A stretch of DNA of 64,000 nt from Anisus vortex. Its lineage: Eukaryota; Mollusca; Gastropoda; Planorbidae. The stretch's first letter is position 1. The number at the start of each line of letters is the position of its first letter. Of the stretch, positions 46,580 to 58,382 are shown in pieces. The position numbers and the translations under genes were made by a program. Location: positions 62,001 to 126,000 of the forward strand of contig CASBPS010000100.1 in the NCBI GenBank assembly GCA_949126835.1. The letters run 5' to 3'. Below the pieces are notes generated by a model, which was given only the letters and a program-made list of their open reading frames with translations, did no database searches and had not been told where the DNA came from.

Positions 46580-47445
46580 TATTATAAACTTGAGTAATTA
46601 AATTGTATACAAAAAAAACAAAAAACAAAACATAATAAGTAAACAAGGGTAAAGATACAAATTAGTAATAATGCATCAAGCTTTTAATTCAAACTTAGAT
46701 GACAAAACAATAACCGAGCCAAACACTCTAGAGTGTGTCTTTGTATTATTTTTTGTTTGTTTATTTATTAATTGTTCTGTCTTTATTGTTCTGTAAATAA
46801 AAGCATCAGCACTTCGCCATACTTTTGTAACTGGGTAATTCTAGGGAACCTTTAAGTTTATGCTACTGTTAGAGCCATGTTATTAAAATCAAGAATAATT
46901 GCAGTTTGTTCACTACCTATCAAAAAATCTTGAATCAATTTATGTGTAAAAAACACGAGATTCTAAAAGAAGTTTTTATTTTTAATTTAATTGAAAAATG
47001 TATTTTTTTTACACACCCATAAAATCGTCGAAAATTATATCTTAAGGGTCTATAATTAGGACACCTTGATGTTTTTAATAGATGTATATTAAAAGTAGGC
47101 CTACCTTTTTTTCAATTCAACTTCTTATGACATAATAGTTAAATATGACTTTGTATGATTATTTATTAAAAACCAGGCTGTTTGACTGTAAAACAATATA
47201 GGCTACTTACTTCCAATAGGTTCGTTCCTTGTTTGTTTCTTGTTTAAAATGTTACACATTTATCTCATCGTCATATTGAACAACAACCAAAATAGGGTGA
47301 ATATCAGAAATTCCGGCTTTTCATTGGCCTTTAATATTGTCCAAACTTTCGTAGGCGTTTCATATGACAGTACACACGCGACAATAAATATTGCTCGGTA
47401 TAACAATGCTTTTATTCTAAATGCACAACAATGATGACAAACATA
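46580..47445. other. Gap between EGF and phosphatase parts of gene C
   Basis: AT-rich. The membrane helix and first phosphatase domain expected here were not recognised. Short open frames on both strands at 47240-47434 look random. Confidence 0.4.
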
Positions 47446-47551
47446 GCCCAGCGGGCACACCACATCGTATAGACGGGAAAAAAACGTTGAAAACACGACA
47501 CATGGAAAACACGTTTTTTTTCCGTCGATACAAAGTGGTGTGACCACTGGC
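47446..47551. mobile_element. About 105-bp hairpin (miniature inverted-repeat element)
   Basis: GCGGGCACACCACATCGTAT and its near-complement ATACAAAGTGGTGTGACCAC face each other, with AAAAAACGTT / CGTTTTTTTT inner arms and a loop of about 20 nt. Ends resemble the fragments near 27833 and 28069. Confidence 0.6.
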
Positions 47552-49265
47552 AATATAGTCACAATAAAACAAAAGAAAGAGCTTTAGAAAGACATAGGCT
47601 ATGACCCCGATGGTTTTATCTAATCAATATAAGCTTATATTAAATTAAACCATAATGATGAATTCATCAAAAACTTAAAAGATACAAAATAATGGATTTT
47701 TTTCTAATGAAATTTTCACCGTTTTATTAAACTATTACAGAAAATTAATATTCAATGTATTATTTACTTAGCCTATATTTTAAATAAACAATATGCAGAA
47801 CTAAACGGTTTAGAAGTATTATAATATTAACGTTATATTATATATATAAGCTTATAATATATTCAACAAAAAGTTTACAATTATAAAGTAAGCTTATACT
47901 TACTTTGATCACATATTATTGCTTGATATCTAGGAGAGCATAATGTGCAGCTGCCATTGACATGGTGGCATTCTTGATTTGTGCAATAGATTGAGCAATC
48001 CAAGGAACAGTTTGGCCCATATTTTGTTGCATTGCAAACTTCAGGAAATATAAATTACAAAAAACTATAATAAAAGGACAAAAACAAAAATACAGCATTC
48101 ATTAAAAATGGAATTTTATAGTGTAGTGAGAGCTTTAACAACAAAAGGATATTGATACATTTATGTAAACTCCATAAACATCTAAACATACATGGAAACA
48201 TGTTGGTTGATCTAGCGTTAGTCTCCCTGGTAACAAGATAACAAAAAAAAAACGCAGGTGACATCTTTTGAAAGGAAGATTTTACAGACCAGACGCGGGA
48301 CGCGTTTCAGTCTATTCTGATTTCATAAACGTATAACGAATACATGACTATCAGGCACAGTGTCCCACCAGGCTGTCTGAAGAGAGTATGAAGCTTATTT
48401 AAATAACACTGCTAGACTGTATCGGTTTGCATTTTTTAAAGTTTATATATTAGGTAAGTAAGGTTATGTGTTAAATGTGTTGCTATGGTATTAAAATCTG
48501 CAATATCAACAGAAAGTGAGAGGTCATGGCTTCAAAAACGCCATCAAAACCCCACACACTATTTTTTTTTTCAGGTTTGAAAACCTAATTTTTATATTGT
48601 GTTATTTCAAACGTATTCTTAAATGTTTATTACCTGCCGTCTAAAGACAAATCTTGACAAAATGTAGACCTTAAAAAGAACATTAAATAGATTTTCTTCA
48701 AATCAGACCAGTAAGTAATTTATTTTTTTGCAGAAAAGATTTAGGTTGAAGAAAAGAATGGCATAGAAACGATTAAGAGATGCTTGACCATCGCTACGTG
48801 AAGAAAGCAGTTAGGACTATTTGGGACATGATGGGGTATATTGCTCGTTTTCATTCTGAACTCCAGATAAGATCGGGAACAATTTTAAGCATTGTCGCCT
48901 ACAGCTTTTTCAAATTACAACGAGCATTTTGTTTGTCAATTAATAACAATAAGCTTAGGTCTAGTATAAAACATATCTAATCTTCTAGTAAGCAGTACAT
49001 AATATGTACGGCTTATTGATTAACAGCTAAGGTCAGATTACTAACCAGTAGTACAATCAGGTAGTTGAAAACCAGCATTACATCCTCCAGAACAAGCACC
49101 GTCTATGTTATTACAAGTTTTATTGGCACAGTTAGGGTTGCATGTTTTATTACAATCCAACCTCCAATGAATTGATACACAAACTGTAAAATTGATTTGA
49201 AAAAAATAAAAATAAAATTAAAGCAACAACCAACAACATAAAATATAAAATATGTTTCATACATT

Positions 49266-49315
49266 TTAACCCTTACAGTCCCGTATAGTATTGACGTTTA
49301 TATAGAAGCCCATTT
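49266..49315. mobile_element. One-ended piggyBac-like miniature fragment
   Basis: TTAACCCTTACAGTCCCG matches the complement of the right end of the 9450-9522 element, then diverges. Confidence 0.45.
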
Positions 49316-50039
49316 CGATATTTAGTAAGCTTCATAATAATAATTATTACCGTCATTACACTCTTGCCCTTGAAAACCAGCTGTACAATTAATACAAAGT
49401 CCTGATAATGGATGACATGTATTACAGTTGACGGTGCATGGTTCTGTACAGTTTATGCCAAATTTACCATCAGGGCATCCTAGAAAAATGAAATAGACCT
49501 CGTATATTATTTTAGTTTTATAATAAATAGTTAGCATTTATTACTAATTAATATTAAGCAGGCTCATAATTACAGTAAGATATCAACCAGAACTCTGAGC
49601 ATTGAGCGTATATTTTGAAATCTAAAACTATACATAAAAAATGAGAAAGTAGGCCCATAACAAAAGTTCTATCAAACAAACTAAGAAAAAACAAAAATGA
49701 AGAACGTTGAAGCCGTAAACAACTTTAATATAAAAAGTGTAAATATTATTCTGTTTTTTTTCTTGTGTTCTACCTTTTTATTAATATTATGTGTGCGTGT
49801 AAATATTTAGGCTACCTATCCCCCCCCCCCAATCCCCCACTCCCCGGGGCCAGTTTATCAACTTATCACCGTGAACTGTGTTTGACCAGTCTATCTAGGA
49901 TGCATAGTTGTTGTTTTCTCTTTTGAAACAAATAATGTGTGTTTTAATAACATAAACAATAAGAATCTAATTGAGTGTTCACCGTATAGTTAAAACAATG
50001 TGTTGACATTGCCGTTCTTTCTCTAAATTAAAAAAAAAT

Positions 50040-50640
50040 ACGGCCAATAAATCAGTTGAGTCATAGAACGTTGCCCTTGTTTTAATGTTGCTGTCAGCTG
50101 CTGTTTTATTTCTCATATCTTCAATCTTGACCAAAATTCTGCTCTGAATGATTCTTTAATTTTTGCCATCTGTTGGGTACACTGTCTTCTTCTTCCTGAA
50201 GTTCCTAAAGCTCTTGAAACCTATTATTTAGTGTTAGTTTAAACATCTCTTTATTCGTGTGATCTTGTAGAAGGCTGACATTGTACTTCACTCTTCTGTT
50301 TGACATGTACAATATATGGTTTCTCTTCACTTTAATTTCAGTTTGGCCACCAGCAGATGATTGTCAGATGGTACATCTTCACCCCTTTTCACTCTGACAT
50401 ATTGTCATAGTTATTCCTATGAGAATAGTGATGTTCTCTTCTGGAAAGGTCTCTAAAACTTTATGCAATTTGTAAAAAAAACAATTAATTTTCCTCTTCG
50501 CTACCTTATTTGTGTACCACGTTCAGTGCAACCCTCTTCTTCTTTGTACGGAAAGAGGCAATAACAATGCTGGTTCTATGTGCCTCCCATCTGATCGAAA
50601 CAGTAAACAAGTAACCATTGAAACGTTAAATCGAGGTTCT
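50040..50640 (-). pseudogene. Possible decayed RTE-type LINE endonuclease fragment
   Basis: Minus-strand translation in changing frames gives segments like YHLTIICWWPN, PYIVHVKQKSEVQCQ and TSGRRRQCTQ, resembling the end of the endonuclease of RTE-like elements (often annotated craniofacial-development-protein-2-like). Many stops, low certainty. Confidence 0.3.
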
Positions 50641-51490
50641 ATTAGGTAGAAATTCGGTGACATGGAATATAATCAAAGCAATGGGCAATATTTATATTTC
50701 AATATCATTAGAGATCTAATTTATCTATGCCTATATCAATACAATCTTTCTTTGCATCGTGTTAAATTAAATAAAATTCGTTTATTACTTATATCATGAC
50801 CTACCTGTTGTACAGTCTGGTGGATTACTGAAACCAAAACAGACCATGTTACATTGACCATTCTCCTTATGACAAGTATCTGGACAACTAGCTGGACATT
50901 GTTTACAGTCCAGGTCCCAAGTAGTAGAAGGACATTCTGTTTGGTGATAAATATTTGCTCGTTCAATAAAGAATATTTGACTATAGTAACGTTTAAAATA
51001 AAACAATTATGATAAAATAAGATACGATGAAACTGATGAGCTAAGCAGTAACATTTGTATGCGAACCTGGATATTCGTTAAAATTTACATTTTTATCGGA
51101 TATTTCCGTTATTTTAAAAACGAAAATATCGGAGCACAAATTGAGTCAGATTTTTTAAACTGTAATTGTGGTATTTAAATAATAATGTTACGAACGAAAC
51201 TCCGGAGGGAAAACATCTTTTTCTTAAATCTCTCCACAATTTTTTTTTTTTATAACAAAGTTGACAAATGTCTTGTTGCCCGTATTTGTGTATTCATTTG
51301 ATTATATCCGTAACACCTTTCTGAAGGTATCAAATGAGTAATACACTCAGGTATCTAAGTAAGATTTATGTATTTCCCAATGAATGTTTCTAAAAAATAT
51401 CAAATTTGTGTATAAGTACATCTCAATTATTATTAGACACATCACTCTGACAAACTAGACTACGGGTATTACGGTAGATTCCGGGTAGAT

Positions 51491-52550
51491 CATAGGTTCT
51501 CAACGGGGGCGATATCGCCCCCCGGGGGGCTGTGAGAAGCTTTAGGGGGGGCTGACATTCCCGTGGGCGATTGGGGGGAGGTCAAGGGCATTTGGGCGGT
51601 ACAAAAGTACCTGATATATTTTAACACTTCAGCTATTTGAATCGATTAGTTTTTTGGAGGATGAAATGTGATGTAAACGCAAGTGCTGCTAACTAAGCTT
51701 ATCTGATATCACCCAACAGTAAGCCTACATATTATTATATTAATAAGAAATAGGAATCGCAGTGGCTTTTCGATGACGTAGGAACCTGTATTTGGCAAAT
51801 ATAGTGTGCGGCCGGCTGGTCTTGCGGTTGGACTGTCGCCCTAACAACTGCTAATATTAATGATATTTTGAAGTCAGTTTAACCGAAATGTCCTTATTGT
51901 ATTTTAAACAACGAAACCGGAAGAGTACTATTGTTAAGTGGTATAGATAATTAGTAATCATACAAACTGGGTAGTTATTGAAATTTTTAAAAATATACAT
52001 AATATACATTCTTTAGTCATGTAATATTTATATAATTTTCAAATATTATTTACAGTTTGATCATTTCAAAGTAATAAATTGTAAACCTTTTTTTTTTATA
52101 AAAGAAAAAAAAAAAAAAGAAATTTTAGCTCAAATAAAACGGGTTAATTATCTTCCTTTAACACATTTGATTCAATAGTGATGCCGAACAAGTTCTGTTT
52201 TGTAATATAACAAATACCACTGATTATTAGACCTAAGCCTGTTGCAACCAAAAGTGAAATAAAAGTAGACAAATTGCTAGCAACACACCAGGCAAACGAT
52301 TCGCGTTGAATTATTTAAACCTTTTGTTAAGGTAATTTTTAAAATAAATTTTTTGATCTATTAATTCTTACTATGTGTTTCCTTTTCAGTTTTTTTAAAG
52401 ATAATTAATCACACAAAAAGTCTAGTCCGCCTAAAGAAATTGCGGAAGAGGGGGGGGGGGGGCGCTAAAAGAAAGTTGGGGGTGGGGGGCGGTGAGCGGA
52501 AAAAAATTGTAAAAAGGGGGCGGTGAGCGTAAAAAGGTTGAGAACCTATG
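51491..52550. mobile_element. Non-autonomous hAT-like element, copy 1
   Basis: Starts CATAGGTTCTCAACGG and ends GGTTGAGAACCTATG. Flanks GGGTAGAT (51483-51490) and CGGTAGAT (52551-52558) agree at 7 of 8 bases. GGTTCTCAAC ends are typical of hATs. G/C-rich subterminal runs and an AT-rich centre. No transposase frame. Confidence 0.75.
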
Positions 52551-52558
52551 CGGTAGAT

Positions 52559-53180
52559 CATAGGTTCTCAACGGGGGCGATTTCGCCCCCCGGGGGGCGG
52601 TGAAAAGCTTTAGGGGGGCGCTGACATTCCCGGGGACGATTGGGGGGGGGCGGTGAAGGGCAAGTGGGTGGTACAAACGTACTTGATATATTTTAACACC
52701 TCAGCTATTTGAATCGATTATTTTGTGGAGGATGAAATGTGATGTAAACGCATGTGCTGCTAAATATATGATATCCCCCAAGAGTATACCTACATATTAT
52801 TATATATTAAAAAGAAATAGGATTCGCAATGACTTTTCGATGAAGTAGGGGTCAGTATTTGGCGAATATATGGTGCGACCGTCTAGTCCTGTGGTTGGTT
52901 CACCGGACTGTCAACCCTGCTGACCGATCACAGTCGCCTAACATATGCAAATATTAATGATATTATGATCTCAGTTTTACCGAGATGTTTTTAATGTGTT
53001 TTATACTCATAAGATGTTAATACATTTATTGTTAAGCGGTGTAGATATGTAGTAATCATACAAACTAGGTAGTTATTGTAATGCTTGAAAATATACATAT
53101 AAATTCTTTAGTCATATAAAATTTATATAATTTTCAAATACTTTTTACAGTTGGATCATTTCAAAGTTTTAAATTATAAG
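52559..53180. mobile_element. Non-autonomous hAT-like element, copy 2 (3'-truncated)
   Basis: Begins with the same CATAGGTTCTCAACGG end directly after the shared CGGTAGAT, and follows copy 1 to about TTGGATCATTTCAAAG. The right half is missing. Confidence 0.7.
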
Positions 53181-53204
53181 CCATTTATCTAATAATATTA
53201 AACG

Positions 53205-53400
53205 ATAAAAAATTGGGGGTATATTTGTGGGTTTGTTTGTTTGTTTGTGTGTTTGTGTCAGCGTTCTCGAAAACGGGTCCAACGATTTTCGCGAAAATTG
53301 TCCTATTGGTGTATTCTGGTGAGAAAATGCGTTTTAGATCAATCTCATTTCTTTTGAAGCTCTGCTTGACCCTCAATTTTTGGAAAAACCACTGACCATT
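53205..53400. repeat. Unclassified repeat-like stretch with (TTTG)n start
   Basis: GTTTGTTTGTTTGTTTGTGT is followed by CGAAAACGGGTCCAACGATT and TTCGCGAAAATTG. I have the impression that this is a widespread invertebrate repeat end, but cannot name it. Confidence 0.3.
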
Positions 53401-54007
53401 TCTAAAAATAGCTTTTAAATTGGGCCAAAAGAAAAAAAAAGCATGTCATTGGATTCCCCATCTAGCGCGATCGCGTTCAATACAACTCTTTTGACGTCAT
53501 GGCCAAGACGACTTTTATTTAATATCCGCGTTTCGGTAATTCCCGTTTTAAAGCATTTAAATCGTTACCATTTTCCGATTCGCCGCGCAATTAAATATAA
53601 TCAGCGTGAAAATGTGTCAACAATTTAAAAAAAAAGGAAAGATAGGCCTATAGTTTGATAGTTTATATGTTTCAAAGAGTCCATGTTGATTAGGCTCTTA
53701 CCAAAACATTAAACAATTAGGGTACTATTAAAGCTGTGGAATACATTAAAACATATAATATCGTTAATTGCATAGTTGTGATGGTAGGCTAAGTATTTTA
53801 TACAGTCTGTAAAAATATAACATTTACAACTTTATGAAAACGTAAACTAGAAAAAGAGAAAGGCACGAACTGATGATAGTGCAGAAGAAAACTATTTTGT
53901 AAAATTATTTCTTGCATGTCTTCAGATATAAATGATTCAGTAGATACAACTATAAGGCCAGACAAAGCAGCCAAGCTCAGGTGCATGGGAATAATTTCAA
54001 AATTTAT

Positions 54008-54905
54008 TAACAAAGAAATAGCAGAAACACGTGATCAACAATTAAAGAATAAACAAATGTGTAGATTACAGCAAATAGAAAAGAAGCTTTAGATAATACA
54101 GAAACGAGATTGGATTATCAAAGAAAGAGTATGAGAAAACAACTAGACGAGCAAACTGCAAAAGAACGAGAAAGACGATTGGAAGAAAAAAAGAAAGCGA
54201 ACGACAAAACAACTAGGTAAGGAAACTACATATGTAAGAGAAAAGACGATTAGACAATCTGGGACGTCGCAAGGCAGCGCAATTAAAAAATGAAACACTA
54301 GATAAACAAAAAGAAAGGTTGCAACTCAAGCGACAGAAAGCAATTCAAGGACTTTCGCTAGAGACCATTGATCAACGTGAACAACGCTTGGAAGAGAAAC
54401 GTCGCCGTAATGTGAGGTGACAATTATTTATGAAACAAAATATATAGCCAACCTACAAGTGCGCAATCAATTCAGACATTACCTACACAAGTTTCGGACC
54501 TTTTAACATAGCATGTATTCACTGTCATGCTTTTCATTTTCCAGAACAACGGGTGTCGAACAGAATCAACCGCGACTATTTTGGTGACTGCTGTTTATCT
54601 GGTCAAGTAAACATAGAGCCATCAGTGTTTTCAAATGAGTTCGCCTGCCTCTTTTTTAAAACGTCGTTTGCTCGCAGAAGAATTTCACAAGAGGATCAGG
54701 AACTTAAATTCATGTTTCGCACTGGCTTCGTTTAAGGTAGATGACGATCGGACAATCAATAGTCACGGAGTCTACAGCTTCATAGCAGCAGGACAAGTCT
54801 ACATCCAGTACATCCAACACAAAATGTTAAGGGTGAATTTGAAAGTCCACAGTACGTACAGATGTACTTCTTAGATTCCGATGACGCCGTCACCGAGCGA
54901 CTTAA
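54008..54905 (+). pseudogene. Helitron Rep/helicase N-terminal remains
   Basis: 54008-54418 translates in broken frames to arrays of charged helices (ETRDQQLKNKQ, RERRLEEKKKAND, ETIDQREQRLEEKRRRN), like the ETPEQR.ARL arrays before Helitron Rep domains. 54545-54905 continues with DYFGDCCLSGQVNIEPSV, then after a frameshift RIRNLNSCFALASF, SFIAAGQVY and finally DSDDAVTERLK. These correspond in order to CC.SGKV, NIR.YN..FAF, FRIQGQVYH and the following block of Helitron/PIF1-like polyproteins. Stops and frameshifts show it is dead. No rolling-circle HUH motif or helicase visible. Confidence 0.7.
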
Positions 54906-54997
54906 ATATCCACTCACTCATGAAATCATTATTATTAATTTTATTTTAAAGAGTATGCCTACATAGGCCTACTACTATTATAACGTATTTATGATAT

Positions 54998-55530
54998 TGA
55001 CGTACATCAAACTATATATTCTGTATAGCCTATGGTTTAATTGGTATTCACTTTATATTCGCATTTCCCATATTGTTGAAGCCTATCTGAACAAATCTGA
55101 ATTGATATGTAAATAAGCAGCTTCTTATTCGTGGCTGCTTTATTGAAATTTGACTTACTTTTTATTATAATTAATGTTTTTATAATTTGCCTAAACTTCA
55201 CATTACAATGCATGTTTATTCGTGAACAATCCCAACCTACAATGTATGATATAGTTATTAAAGCATTGACGTACATCAAACTATATATTCTGTATATGGT
55301 TTAATTTTTATTCACTTTATATTCACATTTCTCATATTGTTGAAGCGTGTCTGAACAATTGATATGTAAATATGCAGCTTCTTAATCGTGGCTGCTTTAT
55401 TTAAATTTGACGTACATTTTATTATAATTAATGTATTTAAAATCTGTTTAAGCTTCACATTACAATGCATGTTTATTCGTGAACAATTCCCTTGATACAC
55501 TAACCTACATTATATGATATAGTCGTTCAA
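54998..55530. repeat. About 269-bp tandem duplication
   Basis: TGACGTACATCAAACTATAT begins units at 54998 and 55267. The units share a GCAGCTTCTTA.TCGTGGCTG core and end GTATGATATAGTTATTAAAGC-like. Minus-strand frames of 62-80 codons in both units are copies of each other without family resemblance. Confidence 0.85.
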
Positions 55531-55979
55531 TATACTGGCTACATTGATGACCGTTATAAAGTCATTGATAAGTATGACATGCAATCTTGATTAGTCGTAA
55601 GGAATCTCATTGGAGATGGATTTTTGTTCAATTAATAACAGCTTATCAACCGGCATTTAAATGATATCACTAAATAATAATTGTTCTTTTGAAAGCCTTT
55701 TAAGCAGATTAAAATATATTGTAGAAAAAGATATTGTAATGGAAAAGAAGACATGACTACAAAATACATTTGTAGGCCTACACCTGATTAAATATGCCCC
55801 CCCCCCCCAGTAAATAGTAAATTATATACATGTATTCTATATTTACAATTTCTATATTGTTTTTAAGATCTTTGATGTTAAAGAAATAAATTTAATGCAT
55901 CATATATTCTAACAATATTAGTATGATAATGCTTAACATTTATATTATTAATTTCAGCCTATACAGACCGATCTCAGAT

Positions 55980-56274
55980 CGGTCACCCCGATATTTTTTA
56001 TAATAGAAAAAAAACAACAACACAAATATTAGCTCAAATAAAACGGGTTAATTATCTTCCTTTAACTAAAAAATGTCTCCACATCTGATTCAATAGTGAT
56101 GCCGAACAAGTTCTGTTTTGTAATATAAGAAATATTTCTGATTATTAGACCTAAGGCTTTTGCAACCAAAATTGAAACGAAAATAGACAATTTATTGCTA
56201 GCAACACACCAGGCAAACGATTCGCATTAATATTGATTTATTTAAACCTTTTGTTAAGGCAATTTTTTGATCTA
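55980..56274. mobile_element. Internal piece of the 51491 hAT-like family, cut by a LINE
   Basis: Matches 52090-52345 (AAATAAAACGGGTTAATTATC, GAACAAGTTCTGTTTTG, CAACACACCAGGCAAACG) up to TTTGATCTATTAATTC, where the LINE 3' tail begins. Confidence 0.7.
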
Positions 56275-57582
56275 TTAATTCAATTCAATTCAATTCAATT
56301 TTATTCAGTCAATGCGTTTTACATCGAAAATATGTGATGTTGAATGTGACATCTACAAAAAAGAAAATTACATTACAATAATAGTAAGACACAACAATGA
56401 AAATTAATGAAAAAAAAAAAAAAAAACTATTATATCAATGTACATTATGATAATATGCAGAATATAAGGAAAATTATTACAATTATGATCTTATAAGACG
56501 CTTCTGTCTTGTATTATTGAACAGTTTAACTGCTTGCGGATAACAGCTGTTAACAAATCTGCTGCTACCTCTAAATGCTCGAAGGCGACGGCCATGTGGA
56601 AGAAATTCAAAATAGTGTCTCGAGGGGTGGGATTTATCCTTCATAATGTTAGTCATTTTACCTGTTAAGCGCTCTTGGTATAGTGTCTCTAACGACTTAA
56701 GGTTAGTGCCAATATTTTTTCTGCATTTTTGACAACTGATTCTAGCTTGTGTAAATTAACTACAGGTAGCCTGTCGAACCAAACTTCAATAGATCTTGTC
56801 AGTATGCTTTCAATAATAGCCCTATAGAAATTAGTCATTATCACTTTATTGACCCCACAGGACTTCAGCTTTCTAAGAAAATACATTCTCTGCCTTGCTT
56901 TCTTAAGGATATCAGTGCAGTTAATATCCCATGTTAGTTCATTGGATAAGACAGTGCCAAGAAACTTAAAATCATAAACTCGTTCTACATTGGATCCCTG
57001 TATAACCAAGGGTGGGGGTGGGGGTTCGTTTCTCCTAAAATCTATGATCATTTCTTTTGTCTTCGATACATTAAGGTGTAAGTTGTTCTGGCTACACCAG
57101 CTCACGATAGTGTCTTTTTGGCTACGATATGCGTGCTCATCTGCGTTTTTGATTAGGCCAGTAACCGTCGTATCATCGGCATATTTTATAACCAGACAGC
57201 CAGGCTGTTCTGCTTTACAGTCATAAGTGACAATAGAATATAGTTTAGGTGATAATGGACAACCTTGGGGGGTCCCAGTATTTAACGTTATACTGGTTGA
57301 CACATTGTTACTAATTTTAACCTCCTGTGGGCGTTCTAATAAGAAGTCTAAAATCCAGTTACATATGTTAACAGGAAAAGAGAGTTGGTAGTAAAGTTTG
57401 TTGTACAATTGTTGTGGTATAATGGTATTAAAAGCTGAGCTATAGTCTATAAATAATATTCTTGCATATGACTTGCTTGACTCTAAGTGGTATAATACCT
57501 CATGCACATTTATTGCAATAGCGTCATCTACTGATCTATTAGACCTGTACGCGAATTGAAAATCATCGAAGTCTGATGGTAG
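56275..57582 (-). pseudogene. CR1/jockey-group LINE, reverse transcriptase and 3' end
   Basis: The open frame 57507-56689 continues a frame that is open up to 57582. Core motifs: LFIDYSSAFNTI (palm, first Asp), GTPQGCPLSP, IKYADDTTVTG (YADD catalytic site) and LGTVLSNELTWD. A one-base loss in an A-run at about 56714-56719 shifts the frame shortly before the stop. The C-terminal SRHYFEFLPHGRR-type tail follows in another frame to about 56490. The 3' end is a short (AATTG)n-type tail at 56275-56303. The upstream part was separated by the LTR element and resumes at 63936. Confidence 0.9.
57579..57582. repeat. LTR-element target duplication GTAG, left
   Basis: Repeated at 63932-63935. Removing the LTR element and one GTAG restores continuity of the LINE frame (LNTLLPSDFDDF), which confirms both boundaries. 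Confidence 0.85.
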
Positions 57583-58208
57583 TGTTACGAATATCGGTCA
57601 TAAATGAATGACGTAGTAAGGCATTGACCTCTTAACAAGTGCGTATCAGAGTCCAAAGCGACCAAGGTTTGACCTTTATGCCCTGAGGGCAGTTTAAATA
57701 AAATAATTCGTTCAAATCCCGTGGAAATTGGAGGATAATTCTGGATCGTAGTAATTATAGAGAAAGAGGTTAAAATGCGTATTAAGACCCTGTAGAATCT
57801 TCGATGATAGTTTTCTTTGGAAAGTCCCGACCTCCTTAAAGTTAGTTCAGTTCAGAAGTTTGTCGAGTGAAGTCGCTATATTCATTTGTATATAATATGC
57901 CATTTATTTTGAAATACTTATGTTGCCATCAGTTGATGAAGTTTATTGATCGTTTATATTGAGTCTACAATTTAAATAAAATTGTTTATTCAACAACTGG
58001 AGTTGTTTGATCTATGATTGTTGAGAAAGGTGTTGAAGATAATTATCACGAATATAACTACATTGCTGCATAGACCTGTCAGTCAAAGAACCCCTAGCTT
58101 GGGCTACAGATTAGCAGAATCTAGAGACTTCTAATAAAGATACAACTATATTCATTGAATCCGATTTAACGAGTCGTAATAGTAATCACCATATAGAGGG
58201 CCATAAGA
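57583..58208 (+). repeat. 5' LTR
   Basis: Begins TGTTACGAATATCGG. Appears identical to 63303-63900 over about 598 bp, then differs in a short block and shares the last CCATAAGA. Contains AATAAA-like ATTTAAATAAAATTG near the middle and TAATAAAG near the end. No convincing tRNA primer site was identified immediately downstream. Confidence 0.85.
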
Positions 58209-58382
58209 GTTTGCGGGCTGCGTCCGATATAGTTGTATAGTGAAGCATATATTCAAGTTGTGTTGTGTTGTGTGTTGGAGCAGTGACCTACTGAGCAAGC
58301 CTAAGAACGCTGAAATTATTCTTCCGATTGCAAAAACGTAAGTTGGAAAAATTTACCACTTTATAAATCTCTTAACTAAAGA

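Larger units (their letters stand above)
45780..50936 (-). pseudogene. Gene C: decayed MEGF-type receptor tyrosine phosphatase
   Basis: In transcript order: EGF-like exons 50936-50805 (ECPSTTWDLDC), 49479-49351 (CPDGKFGINC), 49183-49046 and 48038-47904, then phosphatase exons at about 46497-46404 (LTSDSEE then GNYINADFFWTKYF), 46273-46172 (MPTTVVDFWRLVTEHNVSLI) and 45911-45780 (AKYLSSQGEDMFQSG..LIL). NYINA and PxxVxDFWR are tyrosine-phosphatase core motifs; the order fits the N-terminal half of one catalytic domain, probably membrane-distal. A TAG (minus strand, 46456-46454) interrupts the first phosphatase exon, and its donor reads GA rather than GT. The WPD loop, the HCSxGxGR signature, a membrane helix and a first phosphatase domain were not found. 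The EGF exons are colinear with exons 38855, 40195, 40433 and 42436 of gene B. Confidence 0.75.
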
